A DNA stretch of 64,000 nt from Romanomermis culicivorax (lineage: Eukaryota; Nematoda; Enoplea; Mermithida; Mermithidae). A model generated the notes under the pieces. That model was not told the DNA's origin and did not search any database. It saw only the letters and a program-made list of their open reading frames with translations. The stretch lies in the NCBI GenBank assembly GCA_963922205.1, contig CAWUHX010000147.1, positions 310,001 through 374,000 on the forward strand, given 5' to 3'. Positions 43,853 through 54,097 of this stretch are shown here, in pieces (position 1 is the stretch's first letter; each line of letters starts with the position of its first letter). Position numbers and translations under genes: made by a program.

Positions 43853-45844
43853 TCAAACATCCTCGTTTGACGATTCATCGGTCAGGTCAATATTCTGGTC
43901 AATTTCTCGCAAAATCATGGGTTGCATTGGTTTCTGGATGATGGCTGGTACATCAGACGACATTTTCACTTCTAGATCATTGAGTGGCGATCCTAGCTTA
44001 ATCATGATCAACTTTGTATTTGCGATCTCTGATGATGGCTCAATTACAACTTTGCAAAACCGTTTTGTACGGTTTACATGTACAGTTTCTATCACCATTG
44101 GTTTATCAACTTGCTGAATTACCACATTTGGTGATCTGACCTCTATTACCCTATATGGTCCCTGGTACAAAGGCATTAATTTCTTAGATAGTCCTTTCCT
44201 GACTATTTGTGATTCTTTCAGTACTAGATCCCCAACTTTATATACAACATCATAAATCCTTTTGTCATACTGTTCCTTGTAACGATCTTGAGATTGCTTT
44301 ATCTGTTCCTGTATTACTGTTAGTGCATCTGTGAAATGATTCTTCACCAGTTCAGCATATGACATCATATCAAATGTATGTAGAGATGGTCGATAGTTCA
44401 ATGCTACATCTGTAGGTAACAAAGGGTTCCTTCCATAAATCAATTCAAATGGAGTAAAACCAGTGGTTTCATTCACATTGATATTAGCTGCAAACTTTGC
44501 AAATGGCACATGGATGTCCCAATCAGATTGATTTGTGTCTGCATACACTCTAATTCTCGTGATCACTGTTTGATTTATACGTTCTACGTCCCTATTTTCC
44601 ATTGGATGATATGCAGTGGTGTGAACTTTTCTCGTATTACATAGTTTGGTGATCTCTGTCATTAATAATGATACAAAATCAGATCCCCTGTCGGATTGCA
44701 ATACATGAGGTGCTCCATGCCTACACACAATCTCTGTTACAAACAATTCAGCTACTGTCTGAGCTGTAATATTTTCAGTTGGAAATGCATCACAATACTT
44801 CGTGAAGTAGTCTACAAAAACAACAATAAAACGATTCCCTTGTTCTGTCCGTGTTAATGGACCCATGCAATCCACTCCCACTCCATCAAATGGACTGGAG
44901 ACAGGATTTATTTTGAGTTCGGCCCTAATTTTCCTCCTTGTTGCTTTATTCACTTGACATGGTGCACATATATTGCAATACATGTACACATCTTTTCTTA
45001 GAGTACTCCAATAATACTTCTGTGAGATTAATTCAAGTGTTTTCTTGGCACTGTAATGACCTGCTAATGGATCATCATGATATGATTCCAGTATTAATTT
45101 TATTAAACTTTCGGGAACTACCAACTTTTTCCTACCATTATTAATTTTATATAACATATGATTTTGAATAATGAATTCATCAGATTGTATGTCTTCAGAT
45201 ATTATCCCTTGCTTTATCACAATTAACTCTTCATCTAGATTTTGCAAATTCACAATATTCAATTCATTTCTATCTGTTAATGCACAAACAATTTTCTTGA
45301 AACAATTTTCATCAACATCAAAGATTAGATTTTCATTTTTGTTTGGCAATCTTGACAAACAATCTGCATTCTGATTCTTTGCCCCTTTTCTAGGTATAAT
45401 ATTCAATTTAACTTCAGCCAATGCCAATCCCCATCTAGCTATTCTAGGTGATGGATTTGGCTTTTGCAGCACTGCTTTTATCGCAGTATGATCTGTCTCC
45501 ACTGTGACTTCATGCTGATACAAGTGCAGCTTGAAGTATTTCACAAATTCTACTACTGCCAATGTTTCTAATTCGGTAATGGGATAATTCCTTCCAGCTG
45601 GTCTCAGCATTCTACTTGCATAAGCTACTGGATGCTCTCTTTGCTCCTCATCGAGTTCACAGAACAATGCTCCAATCCATTCTATCGAAGCATAAGTCTG
45701 CAGTATGAGAGGCTTCGAAAAATCTGGGTGCTTCAGTATAGGTGGATTCAATAAACATGCTTTCAGCAATTGAAAAGCTTCCTCTTGCTTACTTTCCCAC
45801 ACAAAATCTACTATTTTCTTCAGTAATGATGTTAGCAGTTCCAT
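43853..45844 (-). CDS. G4 RNase H and integrase
   Basis: 663-codon open frame, the longest intact one in G4. RNase H: QTYASIEWIGALF, where Tyr replaces the first catalytic Asp found in G3; ITELETLAVV; VETDHTAIK; QNADCLSRL. Integrase: GHYSAKKT, CNICAPCQ, then VDCMGPL, QSDRGSDF and NRDVERINQTV, so the three catalytic acids are kept although Gly is lost in NRDVER. A GPY module (YQGPYRVIEV) and an acidic tail ending DESSNEDV follow. RNase H is likely inactive; integrase looks intact. Confidence 0.9.
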   Translation of the reverse strand: MELLTSLLKKIVDFVWESKQEEAFQLLKACLLNPPILKHPDFSKPLILQTYASIEWIGALFCELDEEQREHPVAYASRMLRPAGRNYPITELETLAVVEFVKYFKLHLYQHEVTVETDHTAIKAVLQKPNPSPRIARWGLALAEVKLNIIPRKGAKNQNADCLSRLPNKNENLIFDVDENCFKKIVCALTDRNELNIVNLQNLDEELIVIKQGIISEDIQSDEFIIQNHMLYKINNGRKKLVVPESLIKLILESYHDDPLAGHYSAKKTLELISQKYYWSTLRKDVYMYCNICAPCQVNKATRRKIRAELKINPVSSPFDGVGVDCMGPLTRTEQGNRFIVVFVDYFTKYCDAFPTENITAQTVAELFVTEIVCRHGAPHVLQSDRGSDFVSLLMTEITKLCNTRKVHTTAYHPMENRDVERINQTVITRIRVYADTNQSDWDIHVPFAKFAANINVNETTGFTPFELIYGRNPLLPTDVALNYRPSLHTFDMMSYAELVKNHFTDALTVIQEQIKQSQDRYKEQYDKRIYDVVYKVGDLVLKESQIVRKGLSKKLMPLYQGPYRVIEVRSPNVVIQQVDKPMVIETVHVNRTKRFCKVVIEPSSEIANTKLIMIKLGSPLNDLEVKMSSDVPAIIQKPMQPMILREIDQNIDLTDESSNEDV

Positions 45845-45860
45845 TTTCGTAGCACAATTA

Positions 45861-47470
45861 TCAATGAATTTTCAGTAATATGAGATTATTCCTAAGAACG
45901 TCCAATTCTTTCACATTTCTAGGTGGATAGTCCAATTCTTTCACATTTCTAGGTGGGTTCAGTTGTGCTATATCTTCTAGCTTTCTTTTATCTGGTGGAA
46001 TACCTTTGTCTGAAATACAATATCCCAGACATTCTGTTTCTAGATAATAGAATTTACATTTGTTTAATCTCAATTTCATATTTCCTTCCTGTAATCTATC
46101 TAACACTAGCTTTAGCCTCTCCAGCATATTTGTCTATGATCTTTTGAAAAGATAAGAATATCATCCAGATACACCAAACAAATTTGCCTCTGTAATCCTG
46201 TCAACAATACGTCCATCAGCCTTTGGAATGATGCAGCTGCATTACATAATCCAAATGGCAAATAATTAAATTGAAAAAGACCAATTGGGCTTGAGAAAGC
46301 AGTCTTGTGCTTATCTTCTTCTGCCATTGGTATCAACCAATAGGCGTTAGCCTGATCCAGTGTTGTAAAGTATTTCATCCCCTTCAATGTATCTAGGATA
46401 TCATCTATTCTAGGTAATAGATACACATCTCTTCTAGTTACCTCATTCAGTCCTCAAAAATCTATGCACATTCTATGTTGACCTGTCTTTTTCTTAACTA
46501 GAACCACGGTTGAAGCATATGCTGATATACTAGGACTAATTACGCCACCTTCTAGTAACTTTTTAACTTCTTGAATAATGATTTCCTTTTCTTTCGGGGA
46601 CATCCTGTATGGAAATTTTTGTACAGGCTTATTGTCAGTTGTTTCTATTCTATGTTCAATAAGTTTCGTCTGTCCAGTGTCCTTTTCATCAATCGCATTC
46701 AGTGCAGGATACTTCACTGGTAGATCAACTATTTCCTTTCTTGCACTTTCATGCAATTCACTTGCTGTATCAATATTCTGTACTATCCATTTTCGATGCT
46801 CAGATCCTTCATAATTATTCAAACATTTCCTTTTCTCATCTAGTGTCCCTTCTGAATATGAATGTACATTTCCAATTCGTGTATCTTTGAATAACGTCAC
46901 TGAGTGTGAATTCCGATTTAGTACTTGTATTGGTACGACTGCTTCATTTACTGAGCTAACTGATTCTGCCAAATAAATACCTTTCTTAGTTCTCAACTGC
47001 TTAGGTTCAAATACAATATATTTCATTTTACCATACATCTCTGGCACAAAACCATCTATCGCCATTATGGATCTGGCAGGTATATTTACAGTTGAGCATA
47101 CAGTGACCGTACTACGTTTTTTTGGTGATTTATACAGCATTCCAGTACATGGTACTCATGATTCCTTGAATCTAATGCTGAATTTGCCCTACTGAACTGA
47201 ATGCTTTTGAATCGGTTCAGAAAATTTGTTCCCAAAATCAATTCAGCAGAACAATTTCGTTGCACATATACTACAATATTTTCATTTACATCATGAAATT
47301 GTACAGTAATCATTGTAACACCAGTGATGGGTATGATTTCTCCATTTGCTGCAATTGGTTTTACACTTGTTTCCATTATGTGTATCTGTGGTATCTTTCT
47401 AACAATACTTTCATCAACCAAAGAAAATACTGCGCCAGTGTCAATTAGTGCTTCTGCATCTACTCAATGA
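45861..47470 (-). pseudogene. G4 protease and reverse transcriptase
   Basis: Read from 47470 downward. The protease region starts near 47450 (ALIDTGAVFSLVDESI spans a frame change), with AELILGTNFLNRF near 47240. RT: TVVLVKKKTGQHRMCIDF (about 46500), LPRIDDILDTLKG, motif A as LDQANAYWLIPM, FNYLPFGLCNAAASFQ, and VYLDDILIFSKDH near 46165. Frame changes lie near 47120, 46440, 46130 and 45850. A 30-bp tandem duplication at 45900-45955 repeats PPRNVKELD. Confidence 0.87.
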
Positions 47471-47765
47471 TTAATGTTTACAGTATACGTGGAGTTCGTA
47501 ATATTTCATTCTCATTTCATAATATAGTTACATCTTTTGCACTTTCTGATCCAGCTGTATTAGTAAATTCTTTCGTTTCCATGCCTTGTTTCATTTCTGG
47601 ACTCGTTTCTTGAATATGTAAATTCTCCCTAGATTCTTTCTTTGTTTTCCATTCTTCTTTTGCAGTGAGGTGAGATAATCTTAGTAATGCATTTCCTAAA
47701 TGTCCTCCATTACTTGGTGCATGAGTGACGGTAACTCTGGGTGTATATGCTCTTGTTCTTTTACA

Positions 47766-49470
47766 TCAGTTTAACATTACCAAATATCCAATATATCCAG
47801 CAATAAGAATGATTATCACTGCTACTAATATATTAAACAATAACTGTAATGGTCTTTTTATTAATGTTCTAATACCAGTCAAACTTTTCTGTTCGGCTAC
47901 AATGATATGTTCCAGTGCATTTCCAGCACCTTCTATTGTGCTTTTTATTCTACTATCTATACCAGCTAATGTCTCATGCACAGCATGTGGTTGTAAAGAT
48001 ATATCTGACTGATAATTAATTATGTTCTTTACTATGTTCCCCAACTTATTTGTTTTGTACACATATTGCTTTAACATTGCTAGAGATGCTGGTACATTCG
48101 CCAACTGATCATGAAATATGGCGGGGCTATTAAACTGGAAAAACTTTGTTTTCCCCTTCCATATTATTTCCAAGGGTACCTTACTAATGTGTATTATGCC
48201 ACTGTTTGTAGTCCAGTTTGACCCCTTTTCGACAATACCCATTGTGTGATGATGACAGTCCACCTCTGGACTGTTATCAATGAGATCATCTCTACCTGGT
48301 AGTATGTACCTTATTTTTCTATCCTCTAGAAGTACTGGCAAATATTTATAGCATACTTCCTCAACTTTATAGTCACTGTACATTTTTACAATATTGACTT
48401 TCCATCATGGCCAAATAGTCAATACTTCACCAGTAAACTCTGCCATGATATCAGTCCTTTTTAAGTATGCCCGAGCTCCTAAAGTGGCATTCAAATGTAA
48501 AAATTTCCAGACCAACTCAAGATAACATTGGACGTGATGGCATAGTTCCATGCACCTCCTTCTAAAATTATCATTTTCAGCTTGTACTAGCTTATACTCC
48601 AACTTCACATTAATTGGGTCATGATTTACTATCTGATCTTTTATTTTCATTGGTTCTGGTTTTGATGTGACTGTAAATTTTTTTCCATGTATTTTTATGA
48701 CTATTCCCTGTGTTGTCTTCAACGCATTCATGAATTCCGTTTTACATTGCTGATAGGGTACTGTCAGTTCCAGAGCTGCTTGAAGCTCATCAATTACTAC
48801 ATGCTTTTTACACAAAATTGAAGTATACTGTCCTTTTAATTGTACTGGACATATATCCATAAAATTTGTTCCATTCCATAGGATTACACCATCATCGGAT
48901 TTTCAGTAGCCCATTGCTGGCTTACAACCCCCGACATCTCCCAGGTAAGTAAATAATGTGTGACTTTCCCATGAAGCTACCTGCCCTTCTTCTATAAATA
49001 GAATTCTTGAAGTTCCACATTTTTCTGAGCAACACTACATATACTTTACTTGTAAAGTTTTATTTGTGGTTCACATGTGCTTTGATTTTTCCATCAGTGT
49101 CAAACCTTCATACTGTTTTAACTCATAGGCTAATTTGCATGCTTCTTTAGTTATTACTTTAATAATTACTGTATCCTTGACTATTCCTTCTGATCCAAAA
49201 AATCCAGTAGAAGTACACACAGTTCTTTCACGAGTAAAACACTTATATGACTCAATGTGTGTAGGTTCAGTCCTAGGGATATACACGCTAATGTTCACTC
49301 CATAGGGCTTTTCTTCATTTTTCATTGGTGGCTTACATTCCACTTTTTGAGGTATTTCTAGAGGATGTCCACTTTTAGATAATCCGCAAATTTTGTAAGC
49401 ATCAGCACCAATATTTTAACAACTATACAAAAATTTAGCAATTAAAACTACACTAATTTTAAAATTCCTA
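47766..49470 (-). pseudogene. G4 envelope-like glycoprotein
   Basis: Env homologue read from about 49470 down. Short hydrophobic leader (about 49465-49420), CKPPMKNEEKPYGVNISVYIP region, GFFGSEGIV (about 49200), then a decayed WCC/DLGD region (48900-49060). Continues with KHVVIDELQAALEL, IMAEFTGEVLTIWP (about 48440), CYKYLPVL, DCHHHTMG and FQFNSPAIFHD (about 48125). The membrane anchor LLFNILVAVIIILIAGYIGY ends the frame at 47766. Here anchor and ectodomain share one ORF. Several stops interrupt the gene. It sits between gag and protease, as in G1-G3. Confidence 0.82.
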
Positions 49471-49474
49471 ATTT

Positions 49475-50310
49475 TCAATTTTGAAAACGCCGTTTTCCAG
49501 TTGTTTCCCCTTCATTCTCCTGAAATTTTATGCATAAGTATTGAGTGATTAATCCTTGCATTCTTGATTGTTTAGTACCATTATTTCCATCAGACTCCGA
49601 TGGGTCTTTTTTGCTGGAGCTGGGTCCTTCATCCGAGCTCTCCTGCCCTGTTGTTTCCTGGAATTTTATGCACAATTTCGGAACCTTCCTTTGAGGCGAT
49701 TTCATTTGGCACCATGCACATCCACGCCCACTGACATCGGTTTGTGTCGTGGCATCTTTTATCACAGTACCTACCTCATTAAAATGTGATACTTTTGTAC
49801 AATAGTTACATCTTTTCTGGTTATCCAAACTATTGTTCTTACCATAGTTTTGTACAAGTTCTTCTAGGTCAAATCCTATTACATCTTCAAGAGGGTCACT
49901 AGCCGGTTCCCTTAGTCCAAACCAAGCATGAAATAACCCTGGAACAAATCCTACTAGTGGCAAATTCCGGTTACTGTAACCAAGTGCTTGATGTGGCACT
50001 ATAATATCTCCTAATTCAGCTGAGTTCATAGAATCTGTTAATTCAAATTCGTAATCTTCCTCATCTGACAATTTTTTGTCCTCTTGTAGCTCATTGCTTG
50101 CCTCAATTTTCTGTCAGGTTCCAAAAATTCTTCAGTCCTACGGATTTCACCTCCTACCATCTCATTACAATAGTACTTATCTGCTTGTTTCCACCATACT
50201 TTGTTTTCGTCTATCTCCCAGGTAATACTCATATTATTGAACTTTTCAATAAGTTCACTCATACTTCCAAATTCTCCAAATTCTTCCTTACTCGAAAAAG
50301 GGATACTTAA
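49475..50310 (-). pseudogene. G4 linker region between gag and env
   Basis: Acidic, Ser/Glu-rich region in two overlapping frames (50262-50038 and 50071-49475). It includes a Cys cluster (CNYCTKVSHF, then GCAWCQMKS). G3 has an equivalent linker of about 260 residues between its Gag knuckles and the Env signal segment, starting FNELELTWFFEEDQ, which aligns with FNNMSITWEIDENK here. Function unknown; it would be the Gag C-terminal or Env cytosolic segment of a polyprotein. The LCIKFQE stretch occurs twice. Confidence 0.6.
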
Positions 50311-50355
50311 TTCATCAGTTCCTAAACTCTCACCATAATCACTGTCACAATGCTG

Positions 50356-51795
50356 CTACCGAAATGAAAAAATGGGGACTACTTTGTCTTTTAATTTTTG
50401 CCGTTCAACTTCATTCTCAATAAAGGTGTATTTTTTCGAAAAATGGTCGATGTCCATGTCTTTGACATCATCTGAAAACTTGCAGGAGTGGCGACCATTC
50501 CTTATTACATTACATTTTATTTCAGGTTCCTTTCTATCAATTCCTGCCAAGAAAGCTTCATCATCACAATCAATATGGTTAAAATTTACCCTCCTCCTGT
50601 CCCCTTGATATGTCCTGTTTGGGCCTTGCTCCCTCCTAGTTTGATTTATAGTTGAACCTTGCCCTATTCTATTTTGATTTCTCGAATTATTACATTGCAA
50701 AGCTGGACAGTTGTCCTTCGTATGGCCAGTTTTGTGGCAATAATTACAATACATCTTTGTGCAGTTTCTGGCCAAGTGGCCGATTTTGCCACAAGCGTAA
50801 CAGGGTAGCCTTCCACAATATTGGGCAATATGCCCCTTTTGGTTGCATCATATGCACGTACTTCCAGCGGGCGACTTTGATTGGTCCCTCCACAATTGGT
50901 TGAGCTTTTTAAGCTGCTCTTTAATTTCACGCAGTTCATCTGTCTTGGGCATTGCCATTCCTGAATTAGCCACATTTATAGCAACAGAATTTTGAAATGA
51001 AACCATGCTTAAATCTTCTCCAAAGATTTGGAATTCTGCATACCTAGCAGCCTTGACTACTTCTGTCAATGTGGGGAAATCCCTATATTTCAGTCCTAGA
51101 TATATATTTCTATTTACACCCCTAATGAAAATTGGTTTTATAATAGTTTCTCTAGCTTCCTCATTTAGATTGGGGTATGCCAACTTAGCTAACTTTTTTA
51201 GTTTATCCAAATATTCCATAACACTTTCATGTGCTATCTGCTTCCTATCATAAATTAATTGCTGACGAACATCACTATCGCATTCATCCGGGTACATATC
51301 CTTAAGTCCCTTCAATAAATCTTTAAACATTTTTCCAATTTCTGGATTCCTTTTTACCTCTTTAAATGAGACTAATGTGCTACCTATCAAGTTTGATTCC
51401 AAAATGGCTACCTTATACGCATCATCAAAGTCATCAATTCCCTGAAATTCCATAAATTGATCTAATTTTTCTGCCCAGTCAGTGATTGATTCACCAAAAG
51501 ATCCTGAGAAGGGAGGGGGTGGCCCAAATGTCATAAACAAATTCAACCAAAACAAGGCATTTCTCAAATTCATATCGTGAGCTCCGTCTGTTTCTTTAAT
51601 TTTTACTTTCAAATCTTCCAAATTTTTTGCTATTGGGGTTGTCAAACCCTCTAGAGCCTTCTTTACCATTTTTTATAGAGCCTTAGCTTCTTCTGACATT
51701 TTTACTTTTCTAGTCTGTATGGGAGTTCCAATGCTTAATCTTGCTTCCTCAATAATCTTACTAAATTCATCGTGTTCTGTCAATTTAGGATCCAT
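50356..51795 (-). pseudogene. G4 gag
   Basis: ATG at 51795 (MDPKLTEHDEF) gives the only clear gag start codon among these elements. A TAA near 51677 falls where G3 has Glu, then the frame is open to 50848. The capsid domain (FGPPPPFSGSFGESITDW, then MYPDECDSDVRQQLIYDRKQ) aligns with G3. Zinc knuckles: one at 50840-50770, damaged by frame change, and CNYCHKTGHTKDNC near 50740. The C-terminus runs to 50356. Confidence 0.85.
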
Positions 51796-52286
51796 TTTTT
51801 TCGTATTCTATTCCCAAAAATCCCTAGTTTCGAATTCCTTTGATTTGATTTTACTTACATCCAAGAAATTATATATCCTCGCTTTCCTTACGTGAACTGC
51901 ACCTTCTTTCACTGTGCTTTCCTTACAAAATTTTCAAAACTTCCAGATAAGGGAACCCTGTTCAAAAATTCCAATAATATTTTCTTTCTTCTTACTGTAC
52001 CTTAATTTAGGAATCTCTGGTTCCTGCTTTTACTAACAACTATCCTTCTCTGTTTTCTAATGAACCCCTGATTACTGATGGCTTCTTACTGTAGCCAATT
52101 ACTTACTACAAATTTCTTTCCTCAAATTTTCTTTTTATTCAATGTTTCCGACCTAACTTTTCTGACAGTTAGTTTATCTTAATTCCTTCCAATTATTTCC
52201 TTATCTAACTTTCAATGCTTCCAATAATTTCCTTACCTAACTTTCTTTCAAAATTGTCCTAATTTCTTTCAATATTACCTTTTGTT

Positions 52287-52303
52287 TTCCAGATTGCCCC
52301 CCA
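52287..52303 (-). promoter_or_regulatory. Primer-binding site of G4, tRNA-Pro-like
   Basis: On the minus strand TGGGGGGCAATCTGGAA follows the 5' LTR after five bases. It matches the G3 site (TGGGGGGTCATCTGGGA) closely, including the six-G run, supporting a shared primer tRNA, probably tRNA-Pro. Confidence 0.5.
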
Positions 52304-52308
52304 AATTT

Positions 52309-52746
52309 TGTCACACACTAGATGACAGGGTCCGCTAAGCTACTTAAGAGATCAGTCCAAGATCACTTCTTTCTGTCTAACTATTTAATAAGTAGCACAA
52401 TAGTAAAATACTCACTTTCAAATACAAATTCAAAGTGGAATAAAAAACAAGAGTGTGAACATGAACTGAAGTTACAATGAATGACTCCTGCTCATATATT
52501 GTTTTCATATCACTGATAAGTCAATTACGCAATAAAGTAAAATATTAACTTACCATAAATTCTATATTATGACCTAATTAATTAGTTATGACCCAATTAA
52601 AGTTTCACTCCTTAAAGTACTTCGCGATGAAGCATGATGATAAGTTCAAAAATATTCTAAACTAACATCAAAAAATTGGGACTATAGCTTGAGGTGAAAG
52701 TCTAACATTAATAATTGTTTTATCATGCAACAGGGTTTCCCTGACA
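52309..52746 (-). repeat. 5' LTR of G4
   Basis: 438 bp, matching 43396-43837. The outer end abuts the CCAG target copy and the resumed minor capsid frame. About 500 bp between this LTR and gag (51796-52286) are a T/C-rich leader (A/G-rich on the coding strand) with repeated TTTCCTTA-like motifs and no gene. Confidence 0.93.
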
Positions 52747-52952
52747 CCAGCTCCACTTCTCTGTATTGTGAATATAGAAGGAAAATTTGGTGACATTATT
52801 GATAAGAATGCTCCTCATTACATCCCTGTTTTGATAAAGGATATAGAAACAATCAAAATTTCTATCAGAACTGATACTGATAAACTTGTTCAGTTTGTGA
52901 CTGGAAAAACAATAGTAAAACCACATTCTAGAAAAAGGAGCATATTTTAAAA

Positions 52953-53493
52953 ATGCAGGTGCAAAATATGACCATAATTGCTGAGCGGGACTATAAGCTC
53001 AATTTAGATTCACTTGCAGAAAAGTTGGACAATAGTAAATTAAGTAGTGGAAAATTCAGATTGCTAATTTGACACATTGCAACTCCTAAGTGTCGCTTGT
53101 TGTTGTATGAAAATGGAAGGCTGGTTTGTGTTCGGAGTCAAAACTACTGAACAAGCATTGAGAGGTATAGGTTGTGCCACAGACACATTAATCAGATTTG
53201 GATATGAGGTGAGACCGAAAAAAATCAAGATTTGCAATATAGTTGGATCTCATTCTACCCCCTATGGCATAAATCTAGAAAATTTTTATAATGCATTCAA
53301 AAAACAATGTGATTACACTCCCAAACTGTTTCCTGCTTTAAAATACAATATACGCAAACCAGGACCTTGTGCATTGATTTTTCATAAGAGGAAAATTATT
53401 ATCACTGGTGCAAAATTCATGAATGAATGGCAAAATACTTTCAATGGCTTATTAGTGATTGTTCAAATGTTTTCATTTAATTGTGAGTCATGA
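52953..53493 (+). pseudogene. TATA-binding-protein-like gene of the Polinton
   Basis: About 180 codons, the size of a TBP core, starting two bases after the minor capsid stop. Two TBP-type repeats are visible. Repeat 1: KLNLDSLAEKL, GKFRLLI, TGA at 53070 where TBP has Arg, TPKCRLLLYENGRLVCV, frame change near 53130, then TEQALRGIG. Repeat 2: ICNIVGSHSTPYGINLE, YTPKLFPALKYNIRKPGP, CALIFHKRKIIITGAKF. The four DNA-kinking aromatic positions read Phe, Tyr, Phe, Phe. Known TBPs bind TATA promoters. Same strand and spacing as the capsid genes suggest an element gene rather than a host gene. It is now broken. Confidence 0.78.
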
Positions 53494-53520
53494 TCACACT
53501 GTAGTTCACAAAGTATAAAT

Positions 53521-53763
53521 ATGGAGGCTCTCAAATATTCAAGTCATTTCAAAGATATGAAGCATTTCGGTTGGTGCCGAAGAGTTCCTTCTCATAGTGT
53601 TCATTATGCTGTATGCAAATTTGTTAAGGCTGGAAAATTCCAAGAATTGGGGCCAGATCCAATGCCAAGCAGAAAAATGAAAAAGGCAAACTGTAATGAT
53701 CACTGGGATCTTAACTATTTCGCTGGATCAAAAATATTATGCATACAAAAAATGAATAAATAA
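53521..53763 (+). CDS. Unrecognised ORF after the TBP-like gene
   Basis: 80 codons from ATG 53521 to TAA 53761, open throughout, 28 bases after the TBP-like stop. It is basic and aromatic (HFGWCRRVPSHSVHYAVCKF). Tight spacing on the same strand suggests the last gene of the Polinton. No family recognised. Confidence 0.45.
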   Translation: MEALKYSSHFKDMKHFGWCRRVPSHSVHYAVCKFVKAGKFQELGPDPMPSRKMKKANCNDHWDLNYFAGSKILCIQKMNK

Positions 53764-54097
53764 TCAATGGATGAGAAAAAAAATGGAAAAAAATGTGTTA
53801 GCCATACTTTTTTTCAATCCAAAAGCATATTTGTATGCAAAATTGTGCATTTAGTTTATTGATTTTTGTACGGGGAAAAATCGAAAAACTTTTTTTTTGC
53901 CAGTCTCACTACTTTTCATGAAACCTTTGTAAGAAACAACAAGCATAATATTCCCTTAGTTATAAATTTAACCTGTTAGATGGCAAAATCCTTTTTTCTG
54001 AGGAAAGATCAAGACATGGATAAAATGAAGTTTCACTATGAAGAAACACAGAGAAAACATTTGAGTTTGTGGGTATGAATGTACTTGGTTGTGCACC
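53764..54097. other. No recognisable gene; probable Polinton end region
   Basis: A/T-rich homopolymer runs (a nine-T run near 53890). The Polinton terminus may lie here, but no inverted-repeat partner was found at the left end. Confidence 0.35.

Larger units (their letters stand above)
43396..52746 (-). mobile_element. Gypsy element G4, complete with LTRs, gag-env-pol order
   Basis: 9351-bp element on the minus strand with LTRs 52309-52746 (5') and 43396-43837 (3'), about 94-95% identical. Target duplication CCAG (43392-43395 and 52747-52750). Internal order from right to left is gag, env, protease, RT, RNase H, integrase. It belongs to the G3 family by protein similarity but has a different LTR body. 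Stops and frameshifts occur throughout, except in the last 2 kb. Confidence 0.93.
42813..52950 (+). pseudogene. Polinton minor capsid (penton) protein, split by G4
   Basis: The first part is 42813-43395 and the second 52751-52950; G4 sits between. From ATG 42813 the N-terminus reads FSVTLPSNAKSDLSNTAASF; a TAG near 42928 falls where Glu would be expected. The middle part includes MSDHLLYMLGF (about 43221) and NMYIYCNIIEQQIAGD (about 43343). After G4 and one CCAG copy are discounted, the frame resumes and ends TAA 52948 with FVTGKTIVKPHSRKR. The order (protease, then minor capsid) is as in other Polintons. Confidence 0.72.
25300..53763. mobile_element. Polinton/Maverick element, split by G3 and G4
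   Basis: Large DNA transposon related to adenovirus-like viruses. It has a divergently oriented polymerase B (minus), then on plus an integrase, small ORFs, packaging ATPase, capsid-associated protein, major capsid, protease, minor capsid, a TBP-like gene and one unknown ORF. About 9.1 kb of its own DNA remains after removing G3 (9.0 kb) and G4 (9.35 kb). Terminal inverted repeats were not identified, so the outer limits are those of recognisable genes. Every gene has at least one break; the element is inactive. Confidence 0.85.
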
